Shown here: piece by piece, positions 27,220 through 35,387 of the stretch
Numbering within the stretch: the first letter of the stretch is position 1
How the letters are laid out: each line of letters begins with the position of its first letter
Source: Bacillus sp. CECT 9360
GTDB taxonomy: Bacteria; Bacillota; Bacilli; Bacillales; DSM-1321
DNA: 64,000 nt
Reading direction: 5' to 3'
Assembly: GCF_918741275.1 (NCBI RefSeq)
Contig: NZ_CAKKNA010000002.1
Span: 310,001-374,000, forward strand
The notes under the pieces: generated by a model
Databases searched by the model: none
Told to the model about the DNA's origin: nothing
What the model saw: only the letters and a program-made list of their open reading frames with translations
Position numbers and translations under genes: made by a program

Positions 27220-29472
27220 TTATAGCTTTAGAAACCGTGAAGGATAAGCTGTTTTTCCTCGTCTCGTTTGCGGTATAGAAAAGTAGAGACCGAGACTTGC
27301 GCGGGTTGCCGCGACATACAGCAGCCTCCGCTCTTCTTCCAATGGCTCAAGCTCACCCTTGCGGTAGGAATCTAAGGCGAAATCATGCGGAATGCTCCCA
27401 TCGACGGTAGATAATACATACACTGTTTTGTACTCGAGTCCTTTTGAACGGTGAATCGTTGTAAGCTGAATAGCATCGGTTACGTGCTTGGAAAGCTGTT
27501 TCACTTCCTTATTCATTCCGATCATATGGTCAACGTGATCGAGAAATTCACCGATGGTTTCAAAGCGTTTAGCGGCAACCTTGATATCCCGGATGTCGTC
27601 CGAGCCCTTCTCGATATTACCTTCATTGCCCCGCTTTTTTACAAAGTCTTGATAGCCAAGATCCTTTTCAATGATTTCCAGGGCGACGGGCGGCCTGACA
27701 TTCTTCAGTGATCGAATCTTTGCAGGGAGAGCCTTCAGCTTTCTCTCCTGAAAAGCATGTCCTGTTTTAATAAAGGAAAAGGCATCGATAAAATCACAAT
27801 CCTGTAAAATGGTTAGTGCCTTCATCTCTTGGAGGACGCTTTGCTTTAAAAAAAGCGAGGATAACACATCGGCTGCAGCTTTTGAATTCTGCGGCTGCAT
27901 ACTTAAACGCAAAAAAGAAAGCATTCCTTTAACAATCCGCCGTTCATAGAAAGATTCGGCATCCTGTTCAATCATAAAAGGTAAAGAACCGGCTGCGAGT
28001 CTTTCGAATACTGCGCGTGACATAGAATGGGTTCGATAGAGAATCGCAAAATCGCCGGGTCTTGCTCCCTGGGATAATTTCTCCTTAATGTCAGTCACGA
28101 TCATCGTGGCTTCCAATTCTTCGTCATATGGATAAAACATAAAGGCAGGTTCACTGAAATTGTGCTGAGCGCTCATCGTTTTGTCTATCCGGTTTTGATT
28201 GTTTGCAATGATCCGGTTTGCTGTAGCGACAATTTCATGTGCGGAACGGTAGTTTTCCGTAAGTTTAACCACTTTTGTACCGGGAAAATCTTTTTCAAAA
28301 TCAAGAATAAAGGACGGGTTACTTCCACGGAAAGAATAGATGGCCTGGTCATCATCCCCGACAACACAAATATTTTTCGAGTCAGACGAAAGGAGTTTCA
28401 CCAGTTCATATTGAACTTTATTAATATCCTGGAATTCATCGACATGAATATATTGAAACCGCTGCCTGTACCTCTCCAAGATTGCTGGGCTAGACTTTAA
28501 AAATAAATAACAGCCGACAAGCATATCATCAAAGTCATACATCCTTGTTTTTTCTTTAGATTCTTCATATTTTTTGTATAAATAAGCACATGATTTTTCC
28601 CAATCATCAACCGGTTTAATATCTTTCGGAAAAACGAGCGAGTTTTTCCATAGCCCGATTCTTTGAAGGGCATGATCATAAGCAAACTCTTTTTCATCCA
28701 GTCCGTATTCACGTCCGGCCGCTTTTATGATTTTTTCCTTTTCCCAGTCCCACTTTATTAGAAGGTCTCGCTGCCATTTTTCCGGCTCATGAAACATCAA
28801 TATTTTGTAAAAGATGCTGTGGAAGGTTCCGCTGACCAGCTGATTTACGTCTGATACAGAGATTTTAGGATAAGACAGCAGCCTTTCTTTCATTTCTTTA
28901 GCGGCTTTCGCCGTAAACGTAACGAGCATAATGTCTTTCGGGTCGACTTTTTTCTCTGCAATCATATATGCGGTGCGTACCGTCAATACTCTTGTTTTGC
29001 CGCTCCCGGCACCAGATAAGACGAGCAGAGGGCCATCGATGCTGGTAGCAGCTGTCATTTGCTGTTTATCAAGCGTTATCCCATGTTCTTTGAGAAGTGC
29101 GAAATATGCACCTTCGTTTGTGTATGACGTAGGCATCTTTTCCGTGAACGATGGATTTCCCTTTATCGGTTTGCTTTTAATAAAAGATATGCCCGAAGAA
29201 GCACCGATATTTCTCTGTTTCGGCAGCCTGAAACCGGAACTTACAGAGTTCTCCATTACTTTCTCGGATTCAAGTTGCCACTCACAGTTTGAAGAGGGAA
29301 GAGCGTGATCAAAATACGGGGGTTCATGGATGCCTAGATGTAATTTCATATGGCTCCCACAAATCGGACAAGAAAGTTCTCCGCGCCGGCCTTGTTCATA
29401 TAAGGCCTGAAGCCGTTCAGCAGATACAGCTTCAAGACGGATTATCTCTTTTCCTGATTTAGCTGCATTCAT
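27220..29472 (-). CDS. yjcD: UvrD/Rep-family DNA helicase YjcD
   Basis: A 750-residue superfamily 1A helicase. Walker A is LSGAGSGKTRVL near residue 156; motif II is YIHVDEFQDIN near 345, motif III VVGDDDQAIYSFRG near 375, and motif VI LLYVAATRA near 725. An extra N-terminal segment (CPICGSHM, then FDHALPSSNC, residues 36-65) looks like the zinc-ribbon of CoiA. ATG 29472 follows TTGAGGTCATATCA. Smaller than AddA and separate from pcrA; B. subtilis has it in the same place. Its role in DNA repair is inferred. Confidence 0.92.
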   Translation of the reverse strand: MNAAKSGKEIIRLEAVSAERLQALYEQGRRGELSCPICGSHMKLHLGIHEPPYFDHALPSSNCEWQLESEKVMENSVSSGFRLPKQRNIGASSGISFIKSKPIKGNPSFTEKMPTSYTNEGAYFALLKEHGITLDKQQMTAATSIDGPLLVLSGAGSGKTRVLTVRTAYMIAEKKVDPKDIMLVTFTAKAAKEMKERLLSYPKISVSDVNQLVSGTFHSIFYKILMFHEPEKWQRDLLIKWDWEKEKIIKAAGREYGLDEKEFAYDHALQRIGLWKNSLVFPKDIKPVDDWEKSCAYLYKKYEESKEKTRMYDFDDMLVGCYLFLKSSPAILERYRQRFQYIHVDEFQDINKVQYELVKLLSSDSKNICVVGDDDQAIYSFRGSNPSFILDFEKDFPGTKVVKLTENYRSAHEIVATANRIIANNQNRIDKTMSAQHNFSEPAFMFYPYDEELEATMIVTDIKEKLSQGARPGDFAILYRTHSMSRAVFERLAAGSLPFMIEQDAESFYERRIVKGMLSFLRLSMQPQNSKAAADVLSSLFLKQSVLQEMKALTILQDCDFIDAFSFIKTGHAFQERKLKALPAKIRSLKNVRPPVALEIIEKDLGYQDFVKKRGNEGNIEKGSDDIRDIKVAAKRFETIGEFLDHVDHMIGMNKEVKQLSKHVTDAIQLTTIHRSKGLEYKTVYVLSTVDGSIPHDFALDSYRKGELEPLEEERRLLYVAATRASLGLYFSIPQTRRGKTAYPSRFLKL

Positions 29473-29637
29473 TGATATGACCTCAAATTCTATTTAATAT
29501 TCAAGCAGTATTCATCATACCAAAACATATTCGAAACCAAAAGAGTCTAAATGATGTGTTTATGTAAAAAAAAAATGGGTATATATCTAATAAAGAAGGC
29601 TTTCGATACATAAAGTGTCGGCAAAGGGGTGAATATG

Positions 29638-29949
29638 ATGGGATACATTCTTCCAGTGACTCAATATGAGTATATACAGTACGCAAATCGCACGGTGGGC
29701 GCTGAAAAGCAACCGGACAAGTTTGTACAAGGTGTTATGCCAATCAGACCGATTACATTTATTCAGAGCATGGATAAGGAAACAGAAAATGTAGAAAAAG
29801 GCGAATCGTTACAGAATAGAAAGCCTATGAACGCAGCTTCCGCTTATTTTTCTGTGCCATCATTGAAAAGCAAGATCCCTGAGCACATTATCACTCAAGC
29901 GACGGCCGAATTAACCGGTAAAGGCGGAAATATTAATGTCAAAATATAA
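29638..29949 (+). CDS. Conserved-looking hypothetical protein
   Basis: About 103 residues, beginning MGYILPVTQYEYIQYANR. The start is ATG 29638 (or ATG 29635) behind AAAGGGGTG. It has no membrane helix or signal peptide; the C-terminal part EHIITQATAELTGKGGNINVKI is helical then beta-like. I do not recognise the family. It lies between yjcD and coat genes, and a terminator ends it directly, so sporulation expression is possible but unsupported. Confidence 0.6.
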   Translation: MGYILPVTQYEYIQYANRTVGAEKQPDKFVQGVMPIRPITFIQSMDKETENVEKGESLQNRKPMNAASAYFSVPSLKSKIPEHIITQATAELTGKGGNINVKI

Positions 29950-29950
29950 A

Positions 29951-29978
29951 GAAAAGGACACATTTCGTGTCCTTTTCT
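29951..29978. terminator. Bidirectional terminator
   Basis: AAAAGGACAC-ATTTC-GTGTCCTTTT with T-tracts on both strands, between convergent genes. Confidence 0.88.
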
Positions 29979-29981
29979 TTT

Positions 29982-30458
29982 TTATAGAATATCTAGTTCT
30001 ACGATAAGAGCAAGCAATAGTTGAAGCAATAGCTGGATATTGACGGCGACTTGCGCATCAGTTGTTCTGATATCAATATCTCTGGAGTTTTCGACAATTG
30101 TTTTTTGGCGTGTGATTTGCGTAATCTTGGAAGACTGAAGCAAATCCTGGGTGACTTTATCGGCTCTGTCTCCATCTGCGATTGAAATGCTGATCACTAC
30201 TGCGATAGCTGCTTGAAGGGCTGCCTGTAAAGAAAGGGCCGCTTTCACGTCAGTAGAGTTGATCTCTACGTTGCAGGAATCTTTAATATAAATGAGCTCT
30301 TCAGACAATTGATACTCGGAACTTTTTTGCGTCGCATCCTGTTCGATTTCGTTGTCGTCGTCTTTGCAATAATTGCTCATCGGGTGTCTGGAGTCTGGAT
30401 CCAATGCAGACCATCTGCTTTCATATTTTTCATTGCTTTTATAAACATCTTGATTCAT
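29982..30458 (-). CDS. cotX: Spore coat protein CotX
   Basis: A 158-residue protein of the CotX family: a charged N-terminus (about 1-50), then the repeated pattern of short beta/helical units ending in hydrophobic runs (KAALSLQAALQAAIAVVISISIADGD and its relative VAVNIQLLLQLLLALIVELDIL). CotX belongs to the insoluble crust of the spore coat. ATG 30458 follows AAAAAGGAGGATCATT. An exact sigmaK-type promoter lies upstream. Confidence 0.87.
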   Translation of the reverse strand: MNQDVYKSNEKYESRWSALDPDSRHPMSNYCKDDDNEIEQDATQKSSEYQLSEELIYIKDSCNVEINSTDVKAALSLQAALQAAIAVVISISIADGDRADKVTQDLLQSSKITQITRQKTIVENSRDIDIRTTDAQVAVNIQLLLQLLLALIVELDIL

Positions 30459-30487
30459 AATGATCCTCCTTTTTGATTATTCACTTA

Positions 30488-30514
30488 TAAAGTATGCAGG
30501 TCAGGCAACTATGT
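30488..30514 (-). promoter_or_regulatory. Candidate sigmaK promoter of cotX
   Basis: On the minus strand AC (30514-30513), a 16-base spacer and CATACTTTA (30496-30488) match the AC-N16-CATANNNTA consensus exactly. Confidence 0.68.
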
Positions 30515-30527
30515 TTGGACGGATGCA

Positions 30528-30854
30528 TCACTCCAAACGTCTATTTTTTCTTCTTTGCGCTAAGTTGAGTTCCGAAAATGCTTCTTGCTCGAGGCTTTCA
30601 TCTGATTCAGTATCTCTGACATTGTACATATTGGTCCCCGGGTTTACATCAGCTTCTGTTATTGTGTTTCGATTGCCCATCAGTGCTGCTGATTGCTTCT
30701 GTAGAAGTTCGATTGTGCTTCTCAATTTATCCCTTTCCTCTTCAGAAAGATTGAACTTCCCTTTACTGATGCCATGCTTTTTCAGTGTACGGGACACCAT
30801 TAATTCCATTAGCCGTCTCTGGGATTCTTCCATGTCGAATTCATTATTGTTCAC
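30528..30854 (-). CDS. cotW: Spore coat protein CotW-like
   Basis: A 108-residue charged helical protein. The segment LMELMVSRTLKKHGISKGKF...EEERDKLRSTIELLQKQS resembles CotW, which partners CotX in the spore crust. It ends in an Arg/Lys-rich tail. The start is GTG 30854 behind AAAGGAGGGGTAAC. cotX lies 69 bases downstream with its own promoter; the cotV, cotY and cotZ genes of the B. subtilis cluster are missing here. Confidence 0.75.
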   Translation of the reverse strand: MNNNEFDMEESQRRLMELMVSRTLKKHGISKGKFNLSEEERDKLRSTIELLQKQSAALMGNRNTITEADVNPGTNMYNVRDTESDESLEQEAFSELNLAQRRKNRRLE

Positions 30855-30881
30855 GTTACCCCTCCTTTGTGATTCTTATAA

Positions 30882-30908
30882 TAGTTTATGAGCACAAAGG
30901 CGAATTGC
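30882..30908 (-). promoter_or_regulatory. Candidate sigmaK/sigmaE -10 of cotW-like gene
   Basis: CATAAACTA at 30890-30882 (minus strand) matches CATANNNTA. The -35 is weaker (GC at the N16 position). Confidence 0.45.
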
Positions 30909-30956
30909 TCATAGGACAATAGTGGATTTTTATAGTTGCCGGAGGTGAAAGGAGAA

Positions 30957-31002
30957 AAAAACCGGACCGCTTCATGTTTTTGTACATGAAGCGTCCGGTT
31001 TA
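30957..31002. terminator. Terminator of the yjcHGF operon
   Basis: AAACCGGACCGCTTCATGT and ACATGAAGCGTCCGGTTT form a long hairpin just past the yjcF stop; flanks are A/T-rich on both sides. Confidence 0.82.
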
Positions 31003-31003
31003 A

Positions 31004-31429
31004 TTAGATTTCTTTTATCATCATTTTGTGTGGAATGCCCGCATCAAGGAATTCATCAGAAACCGTCAAATAACCAAGGCTTTCATAGAAGGGAATCGCG
31101 TGTGTCTGTGCATTCAGCTTCAATTTCTTGATGTCTGTTGAAATAGCGAATTCTTCGATGGCTTTCATGATCAGGACACCAGCACCTTTTTGGCGCGATG
31201 AAGAGATGACGCAAATTCGCTCAACCTTGCCTATACCGTCTAACATGCGAAAACGGCCGGCTCCGATCGGGTAATGCATGTCGTCATACAAAACAAAATG
31301 GGTTGCGTCCTGTTCGTATTGGTCAATTTCTTCCCGTGCTGGAACATGTTGTTCGTCGATGAAGACCTTTGTACGAACGAAATAAGCATCCTTACGTTCT
31401 TGCTCAGTTTTTGCAATGATTACGTTCAT
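31004..31429 (-). CDS. yjcF: GNAT-family acetyltransferase YjcF
   Basis: A 141-residue GNAT enzyme: N-terminal strand/helix (MNVIIAKTEQERKDAYFVR), VGRFR-like strand IGAGRFRMLDG, the acetyl-CoA loop RQKGAGVLIMKAIEEF near residue 80-95, and the C-terminal FYESLGYL motif. Substrate unknown. Its start is 4 bases after the yjcG stop, in the conserved yjcH-yjcG-yjcF order. Confidence 0.88.
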   Translation of the reverse strand: MNVIIAKTEQERKDAYFVRTKVFIDEQHVPAREEIDQYEQDATHFVLYDDMHYPIGAGRFRMLDGIGKVERICVISSSRQKGAGVLIMKAIEEFAISTDIKKLKLNAQTHAIPFYESLGYLTVSDEFLDAGIPHKMMIKEI

Positions 31430-31433
31430 TTTT

Positions 31434-31949
31434 CTATTCCTTTCCTAATATGAATGTTTCATGGACGGACCACGAACCATTTTCAAGCTGATACAGAAGA
31501 TGGAAACGATCCACTTCCTCTGAATGTGTGACATCAAGCATTCTTGACTGGCCGAACACATCGGAGTGTTCATCGTCTGAAAGCTGCTGTCCAATCGTAA
31601 TGTGCGGGACAAAAGCATATTCATTTATACTCTTGAAGAAATCTTTACTATGAAGAGTTTCGTGTAATTTTTTCAGTTCAGGAGTTAGTTCAACTTTGAA
31701 ATAAATGGTATTATTAACAGGCTGGAAAGAGCTGACTTTAAGGACGTTTAAGGTAAACGGCTTTGAATCTGAAGAGATTTGCGAAAGCTTTTCCGCGACA
31801 TTTTTGATTTCAGTATCACTGGCTTCAAATGCCCCTTTAATTGTAATATGCGGAGGGATGAGTGCGTAATGCGGATCATACCGTTTTCGATAGGAATTTG
31901 CTTTGTCCTGGAGATTTTTTGATGGGAAAATAGCCACTCCATATTTCAT
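31434..31949 (-). CDS. yjcG: 2H phosphoesterase-like protein YjcG
   Basis: A 171-residue protein of the 2'-5' RNA ligase/2H phosphoesterase superfamily with two HxTx motifs: PHITIKG (about 45) and PHITIGQ (about 129). It may act on cyclic phosphate RNA ends or small nucleotides; the true substrate is not known. ATG 31949 follows GAGGAGGTACCAAA; an in-frame upstream start at 31988 would extend it without a ribosome site. Confidence 0.9.
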   Translation of the reverse strand: MKYGVAIFPSKNLQDKANSYRKRYDPHYALIPPHITIKGAFEASDTEIKNVAEKLSQISSDSKPFTLNVLKVSSFQPVNNTIYFKVELTPELKKLHETLHSKDFFKSINEYAFVPHITIGQQLSDDEHSDVFGQSRMLDVTHSEEVDRFHLLYQLENGSWSVHETFILGKE

Positions 31950-32037
31950 TTTGGTACCTCCTCGTATAAAAAGTGAATGGTCTAACATGTGCAGTTATAT
32001 AATTATAACAAAGTTTGGATGGAATAATTAACCTGAC

Positions 32038-32760
32038 TTAAAAAATTTCCTTGAGTGCCCGTTTTAAATCAGGCTGCCAGTATTTCCACGTATGATTTCC
32101 GTCGAATTCATCGTAAAAATAAGAAAATCCTTTTTGTTTAAATATCTCGCTGATTCTGCGGTTCGGCTCGATAAAGTTCTTCTTTGTTCCCTCTGTCGTC
32201 GGCACCTCGGTTTCCTGTTTGCCGATGACATGATACAGTTCAATGAGGTGAGGGTGCTCAAAGTCCTTAACCGCTTGCAGGGCGGCATCGTTTATATAAG
32301 GAGATTGCAGAATGCATTTGCCGAATGTATGTGGATATTGTAAAGCCGTCAATAGGGAAACGGTCGCGCCAAGAGAGTCCCCGATTAAAGCCCGTCCCAT
32401 TCCCATTTGATACGTGGGAAACTCTTTATCGAGAAACGGAACCAGCTCATGGGCGAGAAAGCGTATGTAGGCAGAATGCTTTTCACCAGAAGGATGATAT
32501 TTGCTCCTGCGGTCGTGGACATCCCGGTAAGGAATACCGACAATGATTAGATTTTCGATTTCCTGCAGGTGATGCAATTCGTCAGCGACCCTTCCGATCC
32601 GACCAAGTTGAAAGTAATCCCGGCCATCCTGGGCAATAGCCACAGAATATTTATAGAGGGGAGAGAAATTTGCAGGAAGATAAATCAATAATTCAAATTC
32701 TTCCCCCAACTCCTTGCTCGTAAACGCATATTCTTTAATGGTTCCTTTAGGTATACTCAT
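32038..32760 (-). CDS. yjcH: Esterase YjcH (enterochelin-esterase-like)
   Basis: A 240-residue alpha/beta hydrolase. The nucleophile elbow is LIGDSLGATVS with Ser near residue 126; the catalytic His is probably in FDGNHTWKYW near the C-terminus (about 222). The N-terminal strand KELGEEFELLIYLPANF and AIAQDGRDYFQ are typical of the Fes/YjcH esterase branch. First gene of the yjcHGF operon. Natural ester unknown. Confidence 0.87.
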   Translation of the reverse strand: MSIPKGTIKEYAFTSKELGEEFELLIYLPANFSPLYKYSVAIAQDGRDYFQLGRIGRVADELHHLQEIENLIIVGIPYRDVHDRRSKYHPSGEKHSAYIRFLAHELVPFLDKEFPTYQMGMGRALIGDSLGATVSLLTALQYPHTFGKCILQSPYINDAALQAVKDFEHPHLIELYHVIGKQETEVPTTEGTKKNFIEPNRRISEIFKQKGFSYFYDEFDGNHTWKYWQPDLKRALKEIF

Positions 32761-32879
32761 CGTCTCACACTCCTTATATGAATGTCGTATCGATTACGAA
32801 CATAATTCTAGCATAAATAGGTGTGACTTTTCCTGTTAGAAGATTAATGAGAAAGTAAATATTAAAGCGAAGGTCACCA

Positions 32880-33107
32880 TTATCCCAATTGTTTATAGCG
32901 GGGCTGAATCAGGCGAGCGGATAGAATGTTGGGAATTTTAAAGGTGCGTTTCATTTGCCGAAGAAAGCAGAAAGCCCGAATATATTCACCCTCTATTTCA
33001 AGGACGGAAATCCTTCGCTGTGAAATCGTTTCTTTTTCGGAAAGATAAATAATTTCCAATGGTGTTCCTTCTTCCAAGCTAAGCAGCAGCATCGTTTTCA
33101 CATTCAT
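32880..33107 (-). CDS. WYL-domain-like mini-protein
   Basis: A 75-residue protein resembling a lone WYL domain: LEEGTPLEIIYLSEKE, then RRISVLEIEGEYIRAFCFLRQMKRTFKIPNI, where the Arg-X-Phe-Lys ligand-contact pattern is seen. WYL domains usually sit in transcription regulators and bind nucleic acid; here the DNA-binding helix-turn-helix is absent. The ATG follows AATGGAGGTTT. A LexA-type box overlaps its likely promoter (TTGCAT-N18-TATAAT on the minus strand). Confidence 0.68.
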   Translation of the reverse strand: MNVKTMLLLSLEEGTPLEIIYLSEKETISQRRISVLEIEGEYIRAFCFLRQMKRTFKIPNILSARLIQPRYKQLG

Positions 33108-33144
33108 AAACCTCCATTTCTCTGAATCTTAATTATATTATATG

Positions 33145-33158
33145 CGAACAAACGTTCT
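33145..33158 (-). promoter_or_regulatory. LexA (DinR)-type box
   Basis: CGAACAAACGTTCT contains GAAC-N4-GTTC, the Gram-positive LexA core, between the likely -35 and -10 of the mini-protein gene, 38 bases from its ATG. This placement predicts SOS repression. Confidence 0.6.
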
Positions 33159-33196
33159 TTATGCAAATAAAAAGGAAACGAATGTTCTTATTTTTT

Positions 33197-33233
33197 GAAA
33201 AGGCACCATCCATAAAAATGGATAGTGCCTTAG
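33197..33233 (-). terminator. Terminator downstream of the DsbA/FrnE-like gene
   Basis: AAGGCACTATCCAT-loop-ATGGATGGTGCCTTTT on the minus strand, ending in TTTTC, ten bases past the stop at 33244. Confidence 0.82.
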
Positions 33234-33243
33234 GATCTCTATT

Positions 33244-33840
33244 TTAGTTTGCTGCTTCTTCATCCAGAATTCTTTCCAATGCTTCTTGCGTATGCAAGCC
33301 CTGGACGCGGCGGTTACCGATGAAAAAGGTCGGCACTGCTGTAATTTGGGCATCGTAATAGGCATGCTTCAGTGCCTGCTTATGATGCATTTCATATTTG
33401 CGTTCGGATAATGCTTTCTTGAACTCATCCCTGTTCAATCCTATTGAAGCAGCGGTATCGGAGAGAACATCAATGCTTGCGATATCCTTGCCTTGCTCCC
33501 AGAATTCCTTCAGGACAGTCTCCACATATTCATTTCCCTTGCCATTTTCCTTGGCGAAACGAAAACCTTCATGCGCCAGGTGAGTATGAGGGGTCGGATC
33601 CGTTTCTGGCATAATCATTTTCACGCCAAAACGTTCAGCCAGAGGGGCGATGGATTGTGTCCAGCCCTGCTGAAATTTTTCGCTTTTCGGAGATAATGTT
33701 TCAGCCGGATACGGACGTAGCTCAAACGGCATCCATTCGATCTCAACATCTCGTCCTTTCATTGCATCCTTAAGCGGAGCCTCCGCTATATAACAGAACG
33801 GTCAAACATAATCAGAATAGATTCGAACTTTCAACGTCAT
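33244..33840 (-). CDS. DsbA/FrnE-like oxidoreductase with in-frame UGA at the active-site Cys
   Basis: Reading from ATG 33840, behind a perfect AAGGAGGAATATAAA, gives MTLKVRIYSDYV, then TGA at 33804-33802 (codon 13), then PFCYIAEAPLK and an undisturbed 185-codon frame to 33244. The paralog at 48574 has Cys at exactly this codon (DYVCPFC). One base, TGT to TGA, separates them. The frame after the stop is fully conserved in type (HLAHEGFRFAKE, VPTFFIGNRR) with no other lesion. Three readings exist: selenocysteine (UPFC), a recent nonsense mutation, or a base-call error. A hairpin 14 bases after the UGA favours looking at the first. A downstream restart at ATG 33762 would lose the thioredoxin motif. 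Confidence 0.6.
33773..33787 (-). promoter_or_regulatory. SECIS-like hairpin downstream of the in-frame UGA
   Basis: AGCGGA-GGC-TCCGCT is a perfect 6-bp stem with a GGC loop whose first base is 20 nt past the UGA, within the 16-37 nt range I recall for bacterial SECIS elements, and G is first in the loop. The paralogous gene encodes nearly the same residues here but has no such hairpin. The short loop is atypical. Confidence 0.35.
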
Positions 33841-33956
33841 TTTATATTCCTCCTTATTTTCACTGTTTAGTTTATCAATATACAGTTGGGAAATACGAAT
33901 GAAATGCTTGGACTGATAAAGGAATTAAAAAGAAGGGGAAAATATCATTAATGAGG

Positions 33957-33984
33957 TTGACTTTTTTCGGACAAAACATATAAT
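33957..33984 (+). promoter_or_regulatory. SigmaA promoter of the tRNA gene
   Basis: TTGACT (33957-33962), 16-base spacer, TATAAT (33979-33984), 34 bases before the tRNA. Confidence 0.75.
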
Positions 33985-34018
33985 TAGATATGTGCTTTAA
34001 GAAGACTATCCTTATTAC

Positions 34019-34090
34019 GATCCGATAGTTCAGCGGGAGAATACATCCTTGACAGGGATGGGGTCGGGGGTTCGAATCCCTCTCGGGTCA
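34019..34090 (+). tRNA. tRNA-Val (GAC)
   Basis: A 72-base cloverleaf. The acceptor stem is GATCCGA/TCGGGTC with one G-T pair, the D arm is GTTC...GAAT, the anticodon stem CATCC/GGATG encloses TTGACAG (anticodon GAC), and the T arm is GGGGG-TTCGAAT-CCCTC. The variable loop is short and CCA is not encoded. It is a single-gene unit with its own promoter and terminator. Confidence 0.93.
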
Positions 34091-34095
34091 TACCA

Positions 34096-34136
34096 TTAGA
34101 GGTACATTCCTTGATAGAGGAGTGTACCTCTTTTTT
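34096..34136 (+). terminator. Terminator after tRNA-Val
   Basis: AGAGGTACATTCC and GGAGTGTACCTCT pair and are followed by TTTTTTTG. Confidence 0.88.
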
Positions 34137-34386
34137 TGTTTCATCAAATTTTTAGGCAGGCAACTATATAGCGACTAAGGCATATAGAAAGTAATAACAA
34201 CCTTGTTTATACAGTTGAAGAAAGGGATTGTTGAAGGATATTGATAGTGAAAGTCTAGTAAGAAGCAAGCAACAAGGAATAAATAAATATAAGGAGCAGC
34301 CGGTATCGGCTTGCTCCTTTTTAAATATCCAAAGGAAAAGAATTACCCTTAGTGGCGTCGATCGGTCTCCGGGCTTGCTGGATTTC
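34137..34386 (+). other. Intergenic stretch with a second terminator-like hairpin
   Basis: AAGGAGCA-GCCGGTATCGGC-TTGCTCCTTTTT at 34291-34322 is a strong hairpin with a T-tract. The 60 bases before it (from 34228) contain only a short open frame with no ribosome site. A small transcript ending here is possible; no gene is supported. Confidence 0.5.
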
Positions 34387-35103
34387 TTAAGGATTTGTAG
34401 ACCACATGCCTGCTGTTTTTACAAAGACCCGCGGATTCAGCTTTAGCTGGGCTACCATGAATTCAGCAAGGTCTTCGGGTTGCATGACTTTTTCGGGATT
34501 GCCGTCGGTCAGATTTGTCTCAATCGCTAAATCGGTTGCCACTGTACTTGGAGTGAGGGCACTGACGCGGATGTTGTGCTTGCGCACTTCCAGCATTAAT
34601 GATTCGGTCAGCCCAAGAACAGCGAATTTGGATGCGCTGTATGCGCTTGTCACGGCAGCACCTCTTTGGCCGGCAGATGAAGAAATGTTAATGATGTCGC
34701 CTGCTTTTTGCTCAATCATTCCTGGCAATACCGCACGGGTTACATTATATACTCCCATCAGGTTGACTTTGATTATATTTTCCCATTCTTCGGGAGTGAG
34801 TTCCATAAATCCGCCAAATTTAGCAATTCCGGCATTGTTAATTAAGATATCGATCGTCCCGAGGTCTGATTTGATATGCTCAACTGCATGACTGACAGCA
34901 TCAAGATCGGCCACATCGGCAGAAGCTGCTGAAACATCAACATCATATTGCGCCAAATCAGCAGTCACCTTTTCAAGATTGGACATATTCAAACCAATCA
35001 ATCCAACGTTTACGCCTTCTTGGGCCAGTGCAATAGCTGCAGCCCGGCCGATTCCCCTGCCGGCTCCTGTGATTAAGGCAGTTTTTCCTTTTAATGAACG
35101 CAT
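34387..35103 (-). CDS. Short-chain dehydrogenase/reductase (FabG-like)
   Basis: A 238-residue classical SDR. The cofactor loop TGAGRGIG is at about 11-18, NNAG near 87-90, catalytic Ser near 140, and YSASK near 153-157. The acid after the second beta strand is missing (GLNMSN), suggesting NADP. ATG 35103 follows AGGAGTGATTAC. B. subtilis has close relatives annotated as 3-oxoacyl-ACP reductase-like; the real substrate is unknown. Confidence 0.88.
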   Translation of the reverse strand: MRSLKGKTALITGAGRGIGRAAAIALAQEGVNVGLIGLNMSNLEKVTADLAQYDVDVSAASADVADLDAVSHAVEHIKSDLGTIDILINNAGIAKFGGFMELTPEEWENIIKVNLMGVYNVTRAVLPGMIEQKAGDIINISSSAGQRGAAVTSAYSASKFAVLGLTESLMLEVRKHNIRVSALTPSTVATDLAIETNLTDGNPEKVMQPEDLAEFMVAQLKLNPRVFVKTAGMWSTNP

Positions 35104-35240
35104 GTAATCACTCCTATATAATATTTGCGAAACCATCATTTATTTCATTCCACTGTAATAATTTACCCCAAGTGACCTGGTTATTGCACGAAATAAGATT
35201 GCCGAAAATGACAAGTTTCTTTATAAAAGAAGAACTTTCA

Positions 35241-35300
35241 GCTACGTAAACGGGTCCCCGCTACAAAAACCAAAATCCCGCTACTAAAAATAGACCAAGG
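35241..35300. repeat. Degenerate about 20-bp tandem repeat array D
   Basis: Three units with core GCTAC at 35241, 35260 and 35280 (spacing 19 and 20), each followed by AAA-rich sequence (CCGCTACAAAAACCAAAATC type). It lies between divergent genes. Confidence 0.6.
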
Positions 35301-35387
35301 TTTATAGCAAAAGCTTGTCTCCCTTCATAGCATATATAAACCTGCATCAATATTTCTAGATTCAGATTATGAAGGGAGAAGATAGTA

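Noticed and set aside
34019-34090. tRNA near the in-frame UGA gene considered as selenocysteine tRNA
   Set aside because: It is 72 nt with a 7-bp acceptor stem, short variable loop and anticodon GAC; tRNA-Sec is about 95 nt with a long variable arm and anticodon TCA.
34228-34446. 72-codon frame downstream of tRNA-Val
   Set aside because: Crosses a strong terminator hairpin and the end of the SDR gene; no ribosome site.
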